A DNA stretch of 64,000 nt from Mucilaginibacter boryungensis (GTDB lineage: Bacteria > Bacteroidota > Bacteroidia > Sphingobacteriales > Sphingobacteriaceae), in NCBI RefSeq assembly GCF_015221995.1, contig NZ_JADFFM010000001.1, forward strand, positions 2,356,001 through 2,420,000, given 5' to 3'. The notes beneath the pieces are model-generated. The model searched no databases. It saw only the letters and a list, made by a program, of their open reading frames with translations, and had not been told where the DNA came from. Positions 43,102-52,211 of this stretch are shown here, piece by piece (position 1 is the stretch's first letter; each line of letters begins with the position of its first letter). Made by a program: the position numbers and the translations under genes.

Positions 43102-44100
43102 ATGACATTAAAAGGATCGATAAAGAAAGAAGGCAAATATTTAAACCCGATACCAACTACTGATGCGGGTTTTGCAAAACTAATACCAATACTGGTGGAA
43201 TACGCCACCAATAAAGCCGAGAACACCCCTAAAATACCTTTAGGCCCGTTTAAAACAGATATATCGGTATACAACGCTGCTCCACTTAACGGTTTGCGCA
43301 TTACCTGGTTTGGCCATTCCAGTTTACTGATTGAAATTGACGGTAAGCGTATATTGACCGATCCTGTTTGGAGTGACAGGGTATCGTTTTCGCAAAGCTT
43401 TGGGCCCAAACGCTTTTTTGCCCCGACGTTGCCACTGAAGGAATTACCACCGCTCGACGCCATTATTATATCGCACGATCATTATGACCACCTGGACAAG
43501 GGTACTATAAAGTTCTTTGCCGGCACTACTATTCCGTTTTATTGCTCGCTTGGGGTTGGCCAATACCTGGAAAAGTTTGGTATCATAAAAAACTATATCC
43601 ATGAAATGGACTGGGGCGATAGCGTGATGATAGGCCACGATTGTGTGCTTACGGCCACACCTGCCCGCCATTTTTCAGGTCGTGGCATTATTAACCGTAA
43701 CGAAACGCTATGGTCATCGTGGGTAATAAAGGGGCACACGCATAATATTTTCTTCGGGGCGGATTCGGGTTGGTTTAGCGGGTTTAATGATATAGGCGAT
43801 GCCTTTGGCCCGTTTGATTTGACCATGTTAGAGATAGGCGCCTACGGCCAGCATTGGGCCGATATACACATGGGACCGGATAATGCCAGTAACGCGCATT
43901 TAGCATTGAAAGGCAAAGTAATGATGCCGATACACTGGGGCACGTTTAACCTGGCCCCGCATGCCTGGTACGAGCCTGTAGAATTGCTGCTGCAATATGC
44001 CAGGGAGAAAAAAATAGAGTTATTTCTGCCATCGCCGGGAACACCGACTGATGTGGACGGCGCATTCAATTCAGAATGGTGGAAGCAATTTTTGAGTTGA
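43102..44100 (+). CDS. MBL-fold metallohydrolase, NAPE-PLD/UlaG-like
   Basis: The 332-residue protein has the metallo-beta-lactamase metal motif ISHDHYDHLD, then TPARHFSGRG and FGADSGWF. The ending PIHWGTFNLAPHAWYEP matches the N-acyl-phosphatidylethanolamine phospholipase D-like group. Members hydrolyse phosphodiesters or related bonds with two zinc ions; the bacterial substrates are mostly unknown. No signal peptide is evident. It stands alone between unrelated genes. Confidence 0.85.
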   Translation: MTLKGSIKKEGKYLNPIPTTDAGFAKLIPILVEYATNKAENTPKIPLGPFKTDISVYNAAPLNGLRITWFGHSSLLIEIDGKRILTDPVWSDRVSFSQSFGPKRFFAPTLPLKELPPLDAIIISHDHYDHLDKGTIKFFAGTTIPFYCSLGVGQYLEKFGIIKNYIHEMDWGDSVMIGHDCVLTATPARHFSGRGIINRNETLWSSWVIKGHTHNIFFGADSGWFSGFNDIGDAFGPFDLTMLEIGAYGQHWADIHMGPDNASNAHLALKGKVMMPIHWGTFNLAPHAWYEPVELLLQYAREKKIELFLPSPGTPTDVDGAFNSEWWKQFLS

Positions 44101-44260
44101 TATAGATAACACACTTTTTGGCGAGCAGATACAAGGCATTCAACGCGGTATAAGTTAACATCCTACACGCCAGAGCCCCTGGACTCAGGATGTTACCCTA
44201 CTTTTCTCACAGCTTGTACAGCGCCATATCACCCAGTGATTGATCACCAATACCCAATGG

Positions 44261-45997
44261 TTACAAAACATCCTTTAAGTGTTTATAATTTGATTTAACT
44301 GTATCCAGCACCTCTTCCATTTTACCGTTCAGCATAAGCTTGGTCATGGATAGCGCCATCCCCTTTACCTGTGCAAATTCAACCTTTGGAGGCATAGCCA
44401 GCGCGTTCGGGTCGGTCATAATATTTAATAATGCCGGGCCATTGTGGTCAAACGCTTCTTTAATTGCTTGCTTTACTTCATTCGGTTCCCTAACGGTTAT
44501 CCCTTTAATACCCATTGCTATTGCGATAGCTGCAAAATCCGGGTCCACCATATCGGTTTGCCAGTCAGGTATCCCCGCAACTTCCATTTCCAGTTTCACC
44601 ATACCTAACGAGCGGTTATTGAATATGACGATCTTCACGGGTAATTTATATTGTGCGATAGTAGCCAGATCGCCCAACAGCATGGATATGCCGCCATCCC
44701 CGCAAAGCGCAATAACCTGCCGGTCGGGGCAAGCTAACGCAGCGCCCATCGCCTGCGGCATAGCATTAGCCATGGAGCCATGATTAAAAGAACCCAGCAT
44801 TTCACGCTTGCCGGTAGCATTAATATAGCGTGCGCCCCATACGCATGACATGCCGGTATCTACGGTAAAAATGGCATCGTGGGTAGCCAACTCATCTATC
44901 GCGGCAGCAACAAATTCGGGATGGATGAGATTAGTTTCACCGTTATCATCCACATAGGTTTGCATATTTTCTTTAACCCCTGCATAAAATTCCAGTTCCT
45001 CATGCAGGAAGCTGTCGTCTGTTTTTTGTTTGACAAAGGGTAAAAGCGCTTCCAGCGTGTCTTTTACCGTGCCCTGTAAACCCATAGTTACTTTAGCGCG
45101 GCGCCCAATATTCGCAGGGTTAGTATCTAACTGCACTATTTCGCATTCGGTTGGCATAAATGGCGTGTATGGAAAATCGGTACCCAGTAAAAGCAGCAAA
45201 TCGCAATTGTGCATACTATGAAATGCGGATGGCAGGCCAAGCAAACCAGTCATGCCTACCTCGTTAGGGTTATCATACTGGATACTCATTTTACCCCGGA
45301 AGGAATAGCCTACCGGTGCATGTACCTTTTGTGATAATGCCACCACCTCATCATGCGCGTCCTTAGCGCCAATACCGGCAAAAATGGTGACTTTATTGTG
45401 TTTATTAATCAGGCTGGCTAATTGCTTCAAATCGGCATCAGTAGGCAACATCCTGGCCGTTGGGTTAAACACCTGCATAGCGGTGCTAATTTCTTCGGCA
45501 TCCATACTTGTTACGTCGCCGGGAAGTCCTACCACTGCTACCCCTTTTTTGTGCAAAGCGGCTTGTATGGCTGTTTGTACCATTCGCGGTAACTGTTTGG
45601 GCGTTGTGGCAATTTGATTATAATGGCTGCAATCGGCAAAGAGTTTAATAGTGTTGGTTTCCTGGAAATATTCGGTACCAAATTCAAACGATGCACAGGT
45701 GGAGGCAATGGCCAGTACCGGCGCACCCGAGCGGTGGGCATCGTACAAACCATTTATTAAATGCACATGCCCCGGTCCGCTGCTGCCAGCGCAACAGGCC
45801 AAACCCGATAACTGTGCCTCGGCGCCCGCGGCGTAGGCCCCCGCTTCCTCGTGGCGTACGTGTATCCATTGTATGCTGCCTTCGCGGCGCACCGCATCGT
45901 TCACCTCATTTAAACTATCGCCGGTAACGGCATATATCCTTTTTATACCGGCATTCACCAGCATTTCTACTAATTGGTCGGCCACTGTTTTTGCCAT
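44261..45997 (-). CDS. poxB: Pyruvate dehydrogenase (quinone), PoxB-like
   Basis: The 578-residue TPP enzyme has the three-domain acetolactate-synthase plan. The N-terminal Pyr domain holds the catalytic Glu in VRHEEAGAYAAGAEAQLSG, and the PP domain has GDGGISMLLGDLATIAQYKLPVKIVIFNN with the metal-binding Asp and Asn. Sequence and length match pyruvate:quinone oxidoreductase, which turns pyruvate into acetate and CO2 with electrons to quinone. The final residues may form the lipid-binding tail but this is not obvious. I chose ATG 45997 (MAKTVADQLVEML); the ORF runs 11 codons further upstream. Confidence 0.87.
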   Translation of the reverse strand: MAKTVADQLVEMLVNAGIKRIYAVTGDSLNEVNDAVRREGSIQWIHVRHEEAGAYAAGAEAQLSGLACCAGSSGPGHVHLINGLYDAHRSGAPVLAIASTCASFEFGTEYFQETNTIKLFADCSHYNQIATTPKQLPRMVQTAIQAALHKKGVAVVGLPGDVTSMDAEEISTAMQVFNPTARMLPTDADLKQLASLINKHNKVTIFAGIGAKDAHDEVVALSQKVHAPVGYSFRGKMSIQYDNPNEVGMTGLLGLPSAFHSMHNCDLLLLLGTDFPYTPFMPTECEIVQLDTNPANIGRRAKVTMGLQGTVKDTLEALLPFVKQKTDDSFLHEELEFYAGVKENMQTYVDDNGETNLIHPEFVAAAIDELATHDAIFTVDTGMSCVWGARYINATGKREMLGSFNHGSMANAMPQAMGAALACPDRQVIALCGDGGISMLLGDLATIAQYKLPVKIVIFNNRSLGMVKLEMEVAGIPDWQTDMVDPDFAAIAIAMGIKGITVREPNEVKQAIKEAFDHNGPALLNIMTDPNALAMPPKVEFAQVKGMALSMTKLMLNGKMEEVLDTVKSNYKHLKDVL

Positions 45998-46074
45998 GGT
46001 AATTGATGTAATATTCTTATTAAGCAACACGTGTGGCTTTTTAAAGTTTGTATATTAGTATAAATACCTGTGCC

Positions 46075-46404
46075 ATGAAAAGCGTTATTGTAATTGTAGC
46101 CTATAAACCAAAACCCGGCAAAGCAGATGCTTTAAATGGATTAGTAAAAACTCACGTGTCCCGCCTGCGAAAAGAGGGTTTGGTTACACATCGCGAACCA
46201 ATATTATTGAAAGCCGCGGATGGCACAGTGATAGAGATGTTTGAATGGCTTAGCCAGGAGGCTATACAGCAAGCACACCGTAACGAGGAAGTACATAAAA
46301 TGTGGGCAGAGTTTGCCGAGGTATGCGATTACATCCCGTTAAGCGAACTACCCGAAACCAAGGGTTTATTTGCTGAGTTTTCGCCTTTAAACCATACTAC
46401 ATAA
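46075..46404 (+). CDS. Putative antibiotic-biosynthesis-monooxygenase-like (ABM) protein
   Basis: The 109-residue protein starts VIVIVAYKPKPGKADALNGLV and has FEWLSQEAIQQAHRNEEVHKMWAEFAEVCDYIPLSEL. This looks like a dimeric alpha-beta barrel of the ABM/EthD type. Such proteins are heme-degrading, quinone-modifying or of unknown function. I chose ATG 46075 over the frame start at 46048. It is divergent from poxB and its end overlaps the convergent lytTR gene by 8 nt. Confidence 0.7.
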   Translation: MKSVIVIVAYKPKPGKADALNGLVKTHVSRLRKEGLVTHREPILLKAADGTVIEMFEWLSQEAIQQAHRNEEVHKMWAEFAEVCDYIPLSELPETKGLFAEFSPLNHTT

Positions 46405-47128
46405 AATGCAAATTCTCGCCCTTCAGGCGTTTTTGCATTTCCTGCTTATAATTGCGACCAACAGGAAGTTCGTGTCCGTTTATTTCTACACTGTACGAGT
46501 AAAAGGAATTAATGCGCGAAAGCGCGACGATGAAGGAACGATGGATGCGTACAAACTTTTTTTCGGGCAACATTTCTTCCAGCAGGCTGATCTTTTGTTT
46601 GCTGATGCAGGCATTATCTGTAGTAATCACCTTTACATAATCGCGCAGGCTTTCTATCCATAAAATATCATTCACATTTATTTTAACGGTTTTGCGTTCT
46701 ACTTTAAGATACAGAAAAGCTTCTGTGTCCCCTATCGGCTTTTCGTGCCCTATTACTGCTGTTGCCTTATGCTCGGTTAGTTGGTAAACTTTGTCAATGG
46801 CCCGCAAAAAGCGGTCGAAAGAGATTGGCTTCAGCAAATAATCAACCGCATTCAGTTCAAAACCATCCAAAGCATATTCGCTGTAAGCAGTAGTGAAGAT
46901 CACTTTGGGTGGGCTTTTCAGGCTTTTTAGCAAATCGGTACCATTCATTCCCGGCATTTTAATATCAAGGAACATTAGATCAACCGGTTTTTGCTGCAAT
47001 AATTGAAACGCTTGTATGGCATTATTGCATTTACTTACCAATTCCATGTTATTGAAGTTAGCCAGATAATTTTCTATCACTTCAATAGCGTGCGGTTCAT
47101 CATCAACTATTAGTACGCGTAGTTTCAT
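46397..47128 (-). CDS. LytTR response regulator
   Basis: The 243-residue regulator has a receiver domain (residues 1-115) with acidic pocket VDDEP, phospho-acceptor Asp in LMFLDIKMPGMNG, Thr in FTTAYS and Lys in LLKPIS. The C-terminal LytTR DNA-binding domain (about 138-240) shows ILWIESLRDYVKV and FVRIHRSFIVALSRINSF. It receives phosphate from the upstream kinase; the genes overlap by 4 nt (ATGA). Confidence 0.92.
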   Translation of the reverse strand: MKLRVLIVDDEPHAIEVIENYLANFNNMELVSKCNNAIQAFQLLQQKPVDLMFLDIKMPGMNGTDLLKSLKSPPKVIFTTAYSEYALDGFELNAVDYLLKPISFDRFLRAIDKVYQLTEHKATAVIGHEKPIGDTEAFLYLKVERKTVKINVNDILWIESLRDYVKVITTDNACISKQKISLLEEMLPEKKFVRIHRSFIVALSRINSFYSYSVEINGHELPVGRNYKQEMQKRLKGENLHFM

Positions 47129-48228
47129 GCGTTTACCAATGGGGTTACAGGATGTGTTTGAAGCTTTAGTTCTAATATAGCCAAAAAGGCATCCTCGTCG
47201 TCCATAATTTTCAGTTTATGCGTTGCCGGATAAAGCAGGTTAAGCCTTTTCTGCAAATTGGTTAACCCAATATGCCCAATATATTTTTCCGCATCAGTGG
47301 TTGTCATATCGGGTTTGCTGTTTGATACCTTCAAGCGTAAATCGTCCTCTTCTATATAAAGGTTAATGTTTATCCAGGCCTGCCCTATCTTTTCACTTGT
47401 GCCATGTTTAAACGCATTTTCAATTAATGGCAGCATTAGCAGCGGTGCTATCATTTTATGGTCGGGATTGCCGTAAATATTGAAGGTAAGATCGAGCCTG
47501 TCCTCGTACCGTAATTTTTCCAGACTGATAAATTGTTGAAGCATCAGTATCTCCTTACTAAGCGGCACACTATCGGTATTACATTCATAAAGCATATATC
47601 TTAACAGGCCCGATAAACCCAGCACCACCTGCGGCGATTTTGGCGAATTATTAAGTGTAAGCGCATATAGATTATTCAGCGTATTGAATAAGAAATGTGG
47701 ATGTACTTGTCCTTTCAGCCCATTCAATTCTGCCTGCAGGGCGGCCTGCTTACGCTCGTACCATAATTTAAACAATTTTATTACCACCGCAAACCATACC
47801 ACAAGGTTAACTGCTTTAAGTGCGTTAATAAAATATAACGGGCTGCTTAACTTTTGCCAAAATGTTTGCTTGCTGATCTCTATATAATCCCAATCTATAT
47901 CACGCACATTTTTGATAGTGTACGGAACCACTATCCATATATCAATTAACCGGCTAATAACGGTAATAAAAAATATAAGCACTATTAAATATAAGGCGAA
48001 TTTCAGATACCGGGCAGTTAATAGGTAAACGGGGATTAGCCAGTAAGCAATGGCATAAAAATAGGCCATGTGTATCGGCACATAAAACAGGTTGTTTCGT
48101 GCCGCTACCAGGTATGTGCTTTTAATGGCATATATAATGGTAAAAAAAGCGAATACCACTATCCAGAAAGCAACATGCAAGGTTAAACGCCCTACTTTCA
48201 TTCCCCCAAACTGCAAACTGTTATTCAT
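47125..48228 (-). CDS. LytS-type sensor histidine kinase
   Basis: The 367-residue kinase has four or five membrane helices in its first ~150 residues, without a large periplasmic domain. The His_kinase motif follows with the phospho-acceptor in QVHPHFLFNTLNNLYAL and an N-box-like PLIENAFKHG. The C-terminal part (LIYPATHK-type ATPase) is short. It forms a two-component system with the LytTR regulator it overlaps. Its signal is unknown; a secreted protein gene at 48466 is transcribed divergently and could be a target. Confidence 0.9.
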   Translation of the reverse strand: MNNSLQFGGMKVGRLTLHVAFWIVVFAFFTIIYAIKSTYLVAARNNLFYVPIHMAYFYAIAYWLIPVYLLTARYLKFALYLIVLIFFITVISRLIDIWIVVPYTIKNVRDIDWDYIEISKQTFWQKLSSPLYFINALKAVNLVVWFAVVIKLFKLWYERKQAALQAELNGLKGQVHPHFLFNTLNNLYALTLNNSPKSPQVVLGLSGLLRYMLYECNTDSVPLSKEILMLQQFISLEKLRYEDRLDLTFNIYGNPDHKMIAPLLMLPLIENAFKHGTSEKIGQAWININLYIEEDDLRLKVSNSKPDMTTTDAEKYIGHIGLTNLQKRLNLLYPATHKLKIMDDEDAFLAILELKLQTHPVTPLVNA

Positions 48229-48465
48229 ATAGCTAAGCTACAAATATCAACCTCAAATACCGGCATCTGCACTCCGCTTATCGACTAACAGCAAGCTTTT
48301 GCAGACTAACTGCACTAAATCTTTACATATAACCGGTTTTTAAATGACGAATGCATCTTGTAAACCTATTGATGTGATTGATATGTGTATGCCTACAGAC
48401 TGCCTGCTATGCTATTTAATACACACGGGGCGCTATAGTTTAGCTCTCAATAAATATCAAAATGT

Positions 48466-48774
48466 ATGAAAAAGATAATCCTAACACTCGTAATTCTCAC
48501 TATGGCTGCTCAGAGCAGTGTTGCGCAAAATAAACCGTCAACTACCGGTAGCTGGGTGATAGAAAGTAATGTAAGGCAGCCCAAAACGCAAACCGTTAAA
48601 TTTTACGGTAATAACAACCAATTACTTTATAGCGAAACTATTAACAAACGTTTAAATATTAATCGTAAAAAAATAAGGCAAAACCTGGATAAGGTGCTGG
48701 ATTCTCTAACTGGCAAGAAAGATTATGCACAAAACCGGGCTATACTGGCAGCAATATTTAAACTGAAGAGATAG
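48466..48774 (+). CDS. Small secreted protein of unknown function
   Basis: The 102-residue protein has a signal peptide (MKKIILTLVILTMAAQSSVAQ) and a basic mature part with TGSWVIESNVRQPKTQTVKFYGNNNQLLYSETINKRLNI. The region resembles short Bacteroidota exported proteins with a W-x-(I/V)-E-x-N pattern and a YxN-x-x-L-(I/L)-Y strand, which have no known role. It is divergent from the LytS/LytTR pair across 237 nt, so control by that system is a fair guess only. Confidence 0.65.
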   Translation: MKKIILTLVILTMAAQSSVAQNKPSTTGSWVIESNVRQPKTQTVKFYGNNNQLLYSETINKRLNINRKKIRQNLDKVLDSLTGKKDYAQNRAILAAIFKLKR

Positions 48775-48949
48775 GCTTATATATAATTCTTTGTGCCGCT
48801 TTGCATATATCACAATAGTTGAAAGGGGTTTTAGTTATTGTGTAGACTGCAGAAGGTGCGGAGAATTATAGATAGCATGAAATTAGTCTGGTTTAAACCC
48901 CGTCTAAAAAGTCATTATAAGATATCCTGCGCTCAACTTACAGTAGTAT

Positions 48950-50974
48950 TTAAACTGGTTCTATCCAGTTACCGTCTTCGCGGATGATATTGATCAATTC
49001 ATCCAAAGCTTTATCCGAAGTCACGTTTTTTTTCACCACCTCTTTGCTGCGGTATAGCGTAACCTTTCCGGGGCCGGAACCGACATAACCATAGTCAGCA
49101 TCGGCCATTTCGCCTGGGCCATTCACGATGCAACCCATAATGCCAATTTTCAATCCTTTCAGGTGACTGGTGCGACTGCGGATCATTTGCGTGGTCTCCA
49201 TTAAATCGAACAGTGTACGCCCACAGCTTGGGCATGAAATATATTCAGTTTTTGAGATACGCGAACGCGTAGCCTGCAATATCCCAAAAGCGGTTGACGT
49301 AATAACTTCCGGGGCAATCTCCGGCGCATCTATCCAGATACCTTCACCAAAACCATCCACCAGTAAAGCGCCTAAATCGGTAGCGGCGTAAAGTTGTAAT
49401 TGAGTCTGAAGTCTAAAGTCTAAAGTCTCAATCGCATCTTCCGACTTAAGACCATCGACTAATGACTTATAATTCCTTCTCACTATCACCGGCACATCCA
49501 GGCCCATTTCTTCCAGTTTAAAGAAGAAAGCACGCTGATCGGCCATGCCGTGGGCTTCGTTGGTTTCCAGCACAAATACCAGTGATTTGTCCAGTTGCAG
49601 GGCACCAAAATCATCGGTATCCAAATCGGCATGGGTAATGCGCACCAGGTTCAGGGCTGATGAACGGTCAGCGTCCGCAGCTATATATTCTTGTAATGTG
49701 AATAGCGGATGGCATTGCACTTTATCGGCTAATTTTAACCAAGTGTTGTAATTATATAATTGCTTAAGGTTGCCGGGCATGCTGAACGATGGCAACTCAT
49801 CGGCCAGGTAAACAAAATCTACAGATTGCTCGCCCATGTTATACTTATCCAATATTGGCGAATACAGGTAACCGGCAGCGTTCAGCACTGCGGGGTCTTT
49901 CAGATTTGCTTTAGAAAGATCAAGTACGACCCTCGGCACCATATGCCCGCCTATAAAAGCGTTAGATTCGTAAGTTACGCGTTTTTTATATTCGTAAGGG
50001 CTAAAAGCTGAAGGCTGAAAGCTGAAAGCAGTTTCTTCGGCTTTTTGCTTTTCGCTTTCCGCTTTGCGCTGAGTATAGCGATTCACCAGCGCAATAGCCA
50101 CCGGTGCTTCGGCTTCAGGTTCTTCGGTTAGGGATACACGGACGGTATCGCCCAGGCCATCTTCCAGCAGGGTACCAATACCTACGGCAGATTTAATGCG
50201 GCCGTCCTCGCCATCGCCTGCCTCGGTTACCCCCAGGTGCAGCGGATAATTCATGCCTTCGGCTACCATGGTTTGCACCAGTAAGCGGTAGGCCTGCACC
50301 ATTACCTGCGGATTGCTGCTCTTCATGCTCACTACCAACTGGTAATAATTCATAGCCTCGCACATGCGTATAAACTCCATAGCCGATTCCACCATCCCCT
50401 GCGGGGTATCGCCATAACGGCTCATGATCCTGTCGCTTAACGACCCATGATTAGTACCAATACGCATAGCGGTACCATATTCTTTAGAGATTTTCACCAG
50501 CGGTGAGAATTTCTGGAAGATGCGGTCAAGTTCGCCCTGGTATTCGGCATCGGTATAAGTTAGCTGGTCAAATTTCTTTTTATCGGCGTAGTTGCCGGGG
50601 TTAACCCGCACTTTTTCTACAATCCGGGCAGCCACTTCGGCAGCATTAGGCGTAAAATGGATATCAGCCACCAAAGGGGTGGTATAACCACGGGCACGCA
50701 ATTGTTTCTTTATCTCCGCTAAGTTTTGTGCTTCTTTAATACTGGGCGCGGTAATACGCACATATTCGCAGCCGGCCTCAATCATGCGGATGCTTTGCTC
50801 CACCGTACCTACAGTGTCCATGGTATCGGTCGTAGTCATACTTTGTATGCGGATAGGGTTATTCCCACCCAGCGGCACATCGCCAATGGCAACCTCGCGG
50901 GTAACGAACCGGGAATAATCAGTCAGCGAATTACAATATTGACCGGGCAACAGCTTTATAGCATCAGCATTCAT
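48950..50974 (-). CDS. ispG: 4-hydroxy-3-methylbut-2-en-1-yl diphosphate synthase IspG
   Basis: IspG reduces MEcPP to HMBPP in the MEP isoprenoid pathway. The 674-residue protein is the large three-domain form of Bacteroidota and plants. The N-terminal TIM barrel begins after NSLTDYSRFVTREV. The C-terminal 4Fe-4S domain has SCPSCGRTLFDL and IMGCIVNGPGEMADADYGYVG. Two stretches look like insertions: around 50001-50068 (KAESEKQKAEETAFSFQPSAF) and 49404-49470 (LVDGLKSEDAIETLDFRLQT). At the DNA level both are inverted arrays of four plus four heptamers. The reading frame is intact, so the protein is probably functional. Confidence 0.93.
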   Translation of the reverse strand: MNADAIKLLPGQYCNSLTDYSRFVTREVAIGDVPLGGNNPIRIQSMTTTDTMDTVGTVEQSIRMIEAGCEYVRITAPSIKEAQNLAEIKKQLRARGYTTPLVADIHFTPNAAEVAARIVEKVRVNPGNYADKKKFDQLTYTDAEYQGELDRIFQKFSPLVKISKEYGTAMRIGTNHGSLSDRIMSRYGDTPQGMVESAMEFIRMCEAMNYYQLVVSMKSSNPQVMVQAYRLLVQTMVAEGMNYPLHLGVTEAGDGEDGRIKSAVGIGTLLEDGLGDTVRVSLTEEPEAEAPVAIALVNRYTQRKAESEKQKAEETAFSFQPSAFSPYEYKKRVTYESNAFIGGHMVPRVVLDLSKANLKDPAVLNAAGYLYSPILDKYNMGEQSVDFVYLADELPSFSMPGNLKQLYNYNTWLKLADKVQCHPLFTLQEYIAADADRSSALNLVRITHADLDTDDFGALQLDKSLVFVLETNEAHGMADQRAFFFKLEEMGLDVPVIVRRNYKSLVDGLKSEDAIETLDFRLQTQLQLYAATDLGALLVDGFGEGIWIDAPEIAPEVITSTAFGILQATRSRISKTEYISCPSCGRTLFDLMETTQMIRSRTSHLKGLKIGIMGCIVNGPGEMADADYGYVGSGPGKVTLYRSKEVVKKNVTSDKALDELINIIREDGNWIEPV
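49404..49470. repeat. 4+4 heptamer inverted element inside ispG (GTCTAAA type)
   Basis: Left arm: GTCTGAA, GTCTAAA, GTCTAAA, GTCTCAA (49404-49431). Spacer of 11 nt. Right arm: GACTTAA, GACCATC, GACTAAT, GACTTAT (49443-49470). The words on the two sides are reverse-complement related (GTC..A against ..GAC). Total 67 nt. The 7-nt period is not codon periodic. Confidence 0.75.
50001..50068. repeat. 4+4 heptamer inverted element inside ispG (CTGAAAG type)
   Basis: Left arm: CTAAAAG, CTGAAGG, CTGAAAG, CTGAAAG (50001-50028). Spacer of 12 nt. Right arm: CTTTTTG, CTTTTCG, CTTTCCG, CTTTGCG (50041-50068), reverse-complement words. Total 68 nt. It encodes the Lys/Glu/Ala-rich insert between the two halves of IspG. 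Confidence 0.78.
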
Positions 50975-51000
50975 ATATTATGGAATAGCTTTATTGAGGG

Positions 51001-51008
51001 CAAATTTA
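51001..51008 (-). promoter_or_regulatory. Candidate ispG -7 box
   Basis: On the minus strand TAAATTTG matches TAnnTTTG, 26 nt before the ispG ATG at 50974. Confidence 0.5.
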
Positions 51009-51025
51009 CTAATAAATTTCCCTAT

Positions 51026-51104
51026 GTCATTCTGAACGGAGTGAAGAATCTCACTGCGCCATGTTATCAGTTAACGTCAAACTCCTCCGGATCGCTTAAA
51101 ATGA
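51026..51104. repeat. REP-like palindrome between ispG and the GNAT gene
   Basis: TGTCATTCTGAACGGAG on the left and CTCCGGATCGCTTAAAATGACA on the right are imperfectly complementary (TGTCATT/AATGACA). It overlaps the last codons of the GNAT gene. Confidence 0.5.
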
Positions 51105-51620
51105 CAGGTCTTTCCGCATCAGCACATCACACTGCAAATCATTACCCAGCATAAAATCGTGACTGCCGAATATTTCGAAACCGTTTTGCTGATAAAATTT
51201 GATGGCGCGATGGTTCTTATCCCACACCCCTAACCAGAGGTATTCCAATTGATTTTCGATAGCCGTTTGCACGGCAAAATCCATTAGTTGTTTGCCTATT
51301 TGTTTGCCCTGGTGATCTTTACTGACGTAGATCCGCTCAATTTCAAGAGAAGTATCGTCCTGCAGGTCGGACTGCGTCGGGCCACGGTTTAGTTTGGTGT
51401 AGCCTGCTACTTCCCCGTTAAGCAAAGCAAAATAAAAAGCTGATGAAGGGTTATTGATCTCGTCCTGAAGGTTTGCTTTAGTTAGTTTATTATCTACGTA
51501 AGCGTAAATGTCTTCAGGCTTGTTCAGGTGAAAGAATGCATCTAAAAAGGTTTGCCTGCTGAAATCTAATAATTTATCAAGATGCGTAGGGTCGACTTTC
51601 CTAATAGTAATTTGCTCCAT
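51096..51620 (-). CDS. GNAT family N-acetyltransferase
   Basis: The 174-residue protein has the GNAT fold. The acetyl-CoA loop is RIYVSKDHQGKQIGKQLMDFAV (Q/R-x-x-G-x-G/A), followed by LGVWDKNHRAIKFYQQNGFEIFG, the usual last helix and strand. Substrate unknown; small-molecule amines or protein N-termini are typical. It is directly downstream of the anti-sigma-like gene with a 0-nt gap and is probably the third gene of the sigma-factor operon. The stop falls in a REP-like palindrome. Confidence 0.85.
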   Translation of the reverse strand: MEQITIRKVDPTHLDKLLDFSRQTFLDAFFHLNKPEDIYAYVDNKLTKANLQDEINNPSSAFYFALLNGEVAGYTKLNRGPTQSDLQDDTSLEIERIYVSKDHQGKQIGKQLMDFAVQTAIENQLEYLWLGVWDKNHRAIKFYQQNGFEIFGSHDFMLGNDLQCDVLMRKDLSF

Positions 51621-52211
51621 TTACTCAAACTGCGATTTTAAGCGTTCTAACCGGTCTATCATTACATTTAGCTTTTCCTGCTCGTTCATAAAAATGCGGC
51701 GTTTCAAATAAAATGTACAGAATAATAACCAGGCGCCTGTTGTACCGTAAATCATTATTTTGCCATATAACGGAAACGTAGCCAGTACCTCATAAAAATA
51801 AAGCAGCAAGCCTAAACTAATAAGTAATACGTAGATATAATAGAACCAGCCTGCAATTTTTGCCCGTTGCTTTTGGTATTCGTGCAGGGTAATTAGGTAT
51901 TCGGTTGGGTTAACGGTAGCATCATGCCGGTTAAGGATACGGTAATGCCTGATGATGAGCGTAAAATACATTAGCATACACACCATCATAATGGAGATAC
52001 CTGCATAAGTAACCCACGAATTAAACACCAGGAAAAACATTACGGCAAATGAATTAATAAGTACGGCAACCATGGCCACAATACTCCAGCGCAGCTTGCC
52101 TGCCAAACTGTTTACATCTTTTTTTACCTGCTTCAGCACGTTATCCACTGAAAGCTTGTCGTGAACAGGCTGCTCCTGCCACACCGACATTAGGTGATCA
52201 AAGTCTTTCAT
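51621..52211 (-). CDS. Membrane partner of ECF sigma factor (putative anti-sigma)
   Basis: The 196-residue protein starts with a short cytoplasmic helix (LMSVWQEQPVHDKLSVDNVLKQVKKDVNSL) and then has four membrane helices (about 42-60, 65-88, 120-140, 150-168). It ends in a charged cytoplasmic helix. Its start overlaps the sigma factor by 14 nt, the usual position of an anti-sigma factor. No ASD Cys/His motif is visible, so the role is inferred from context only. Confidence 0.7.
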   Translation of the reverse strand: MKDFDHLMSVWQEQPVHDKLSVDNVLKQVKKDVNSLAGKLRWSIVAMVAVLINSFAVMFFLVFNSWVTYAGISIMMVCMLMYFTLIIRHYRILNRHDATVNPTEYLITLHEYQKQRAKIAGWFYYIYVLLISLGLLLYFYEVLATFPLYGKIMIYGTTGAWLLFCTFYLKRRIFMNEQEKLNVMIDRLERLKSQFE

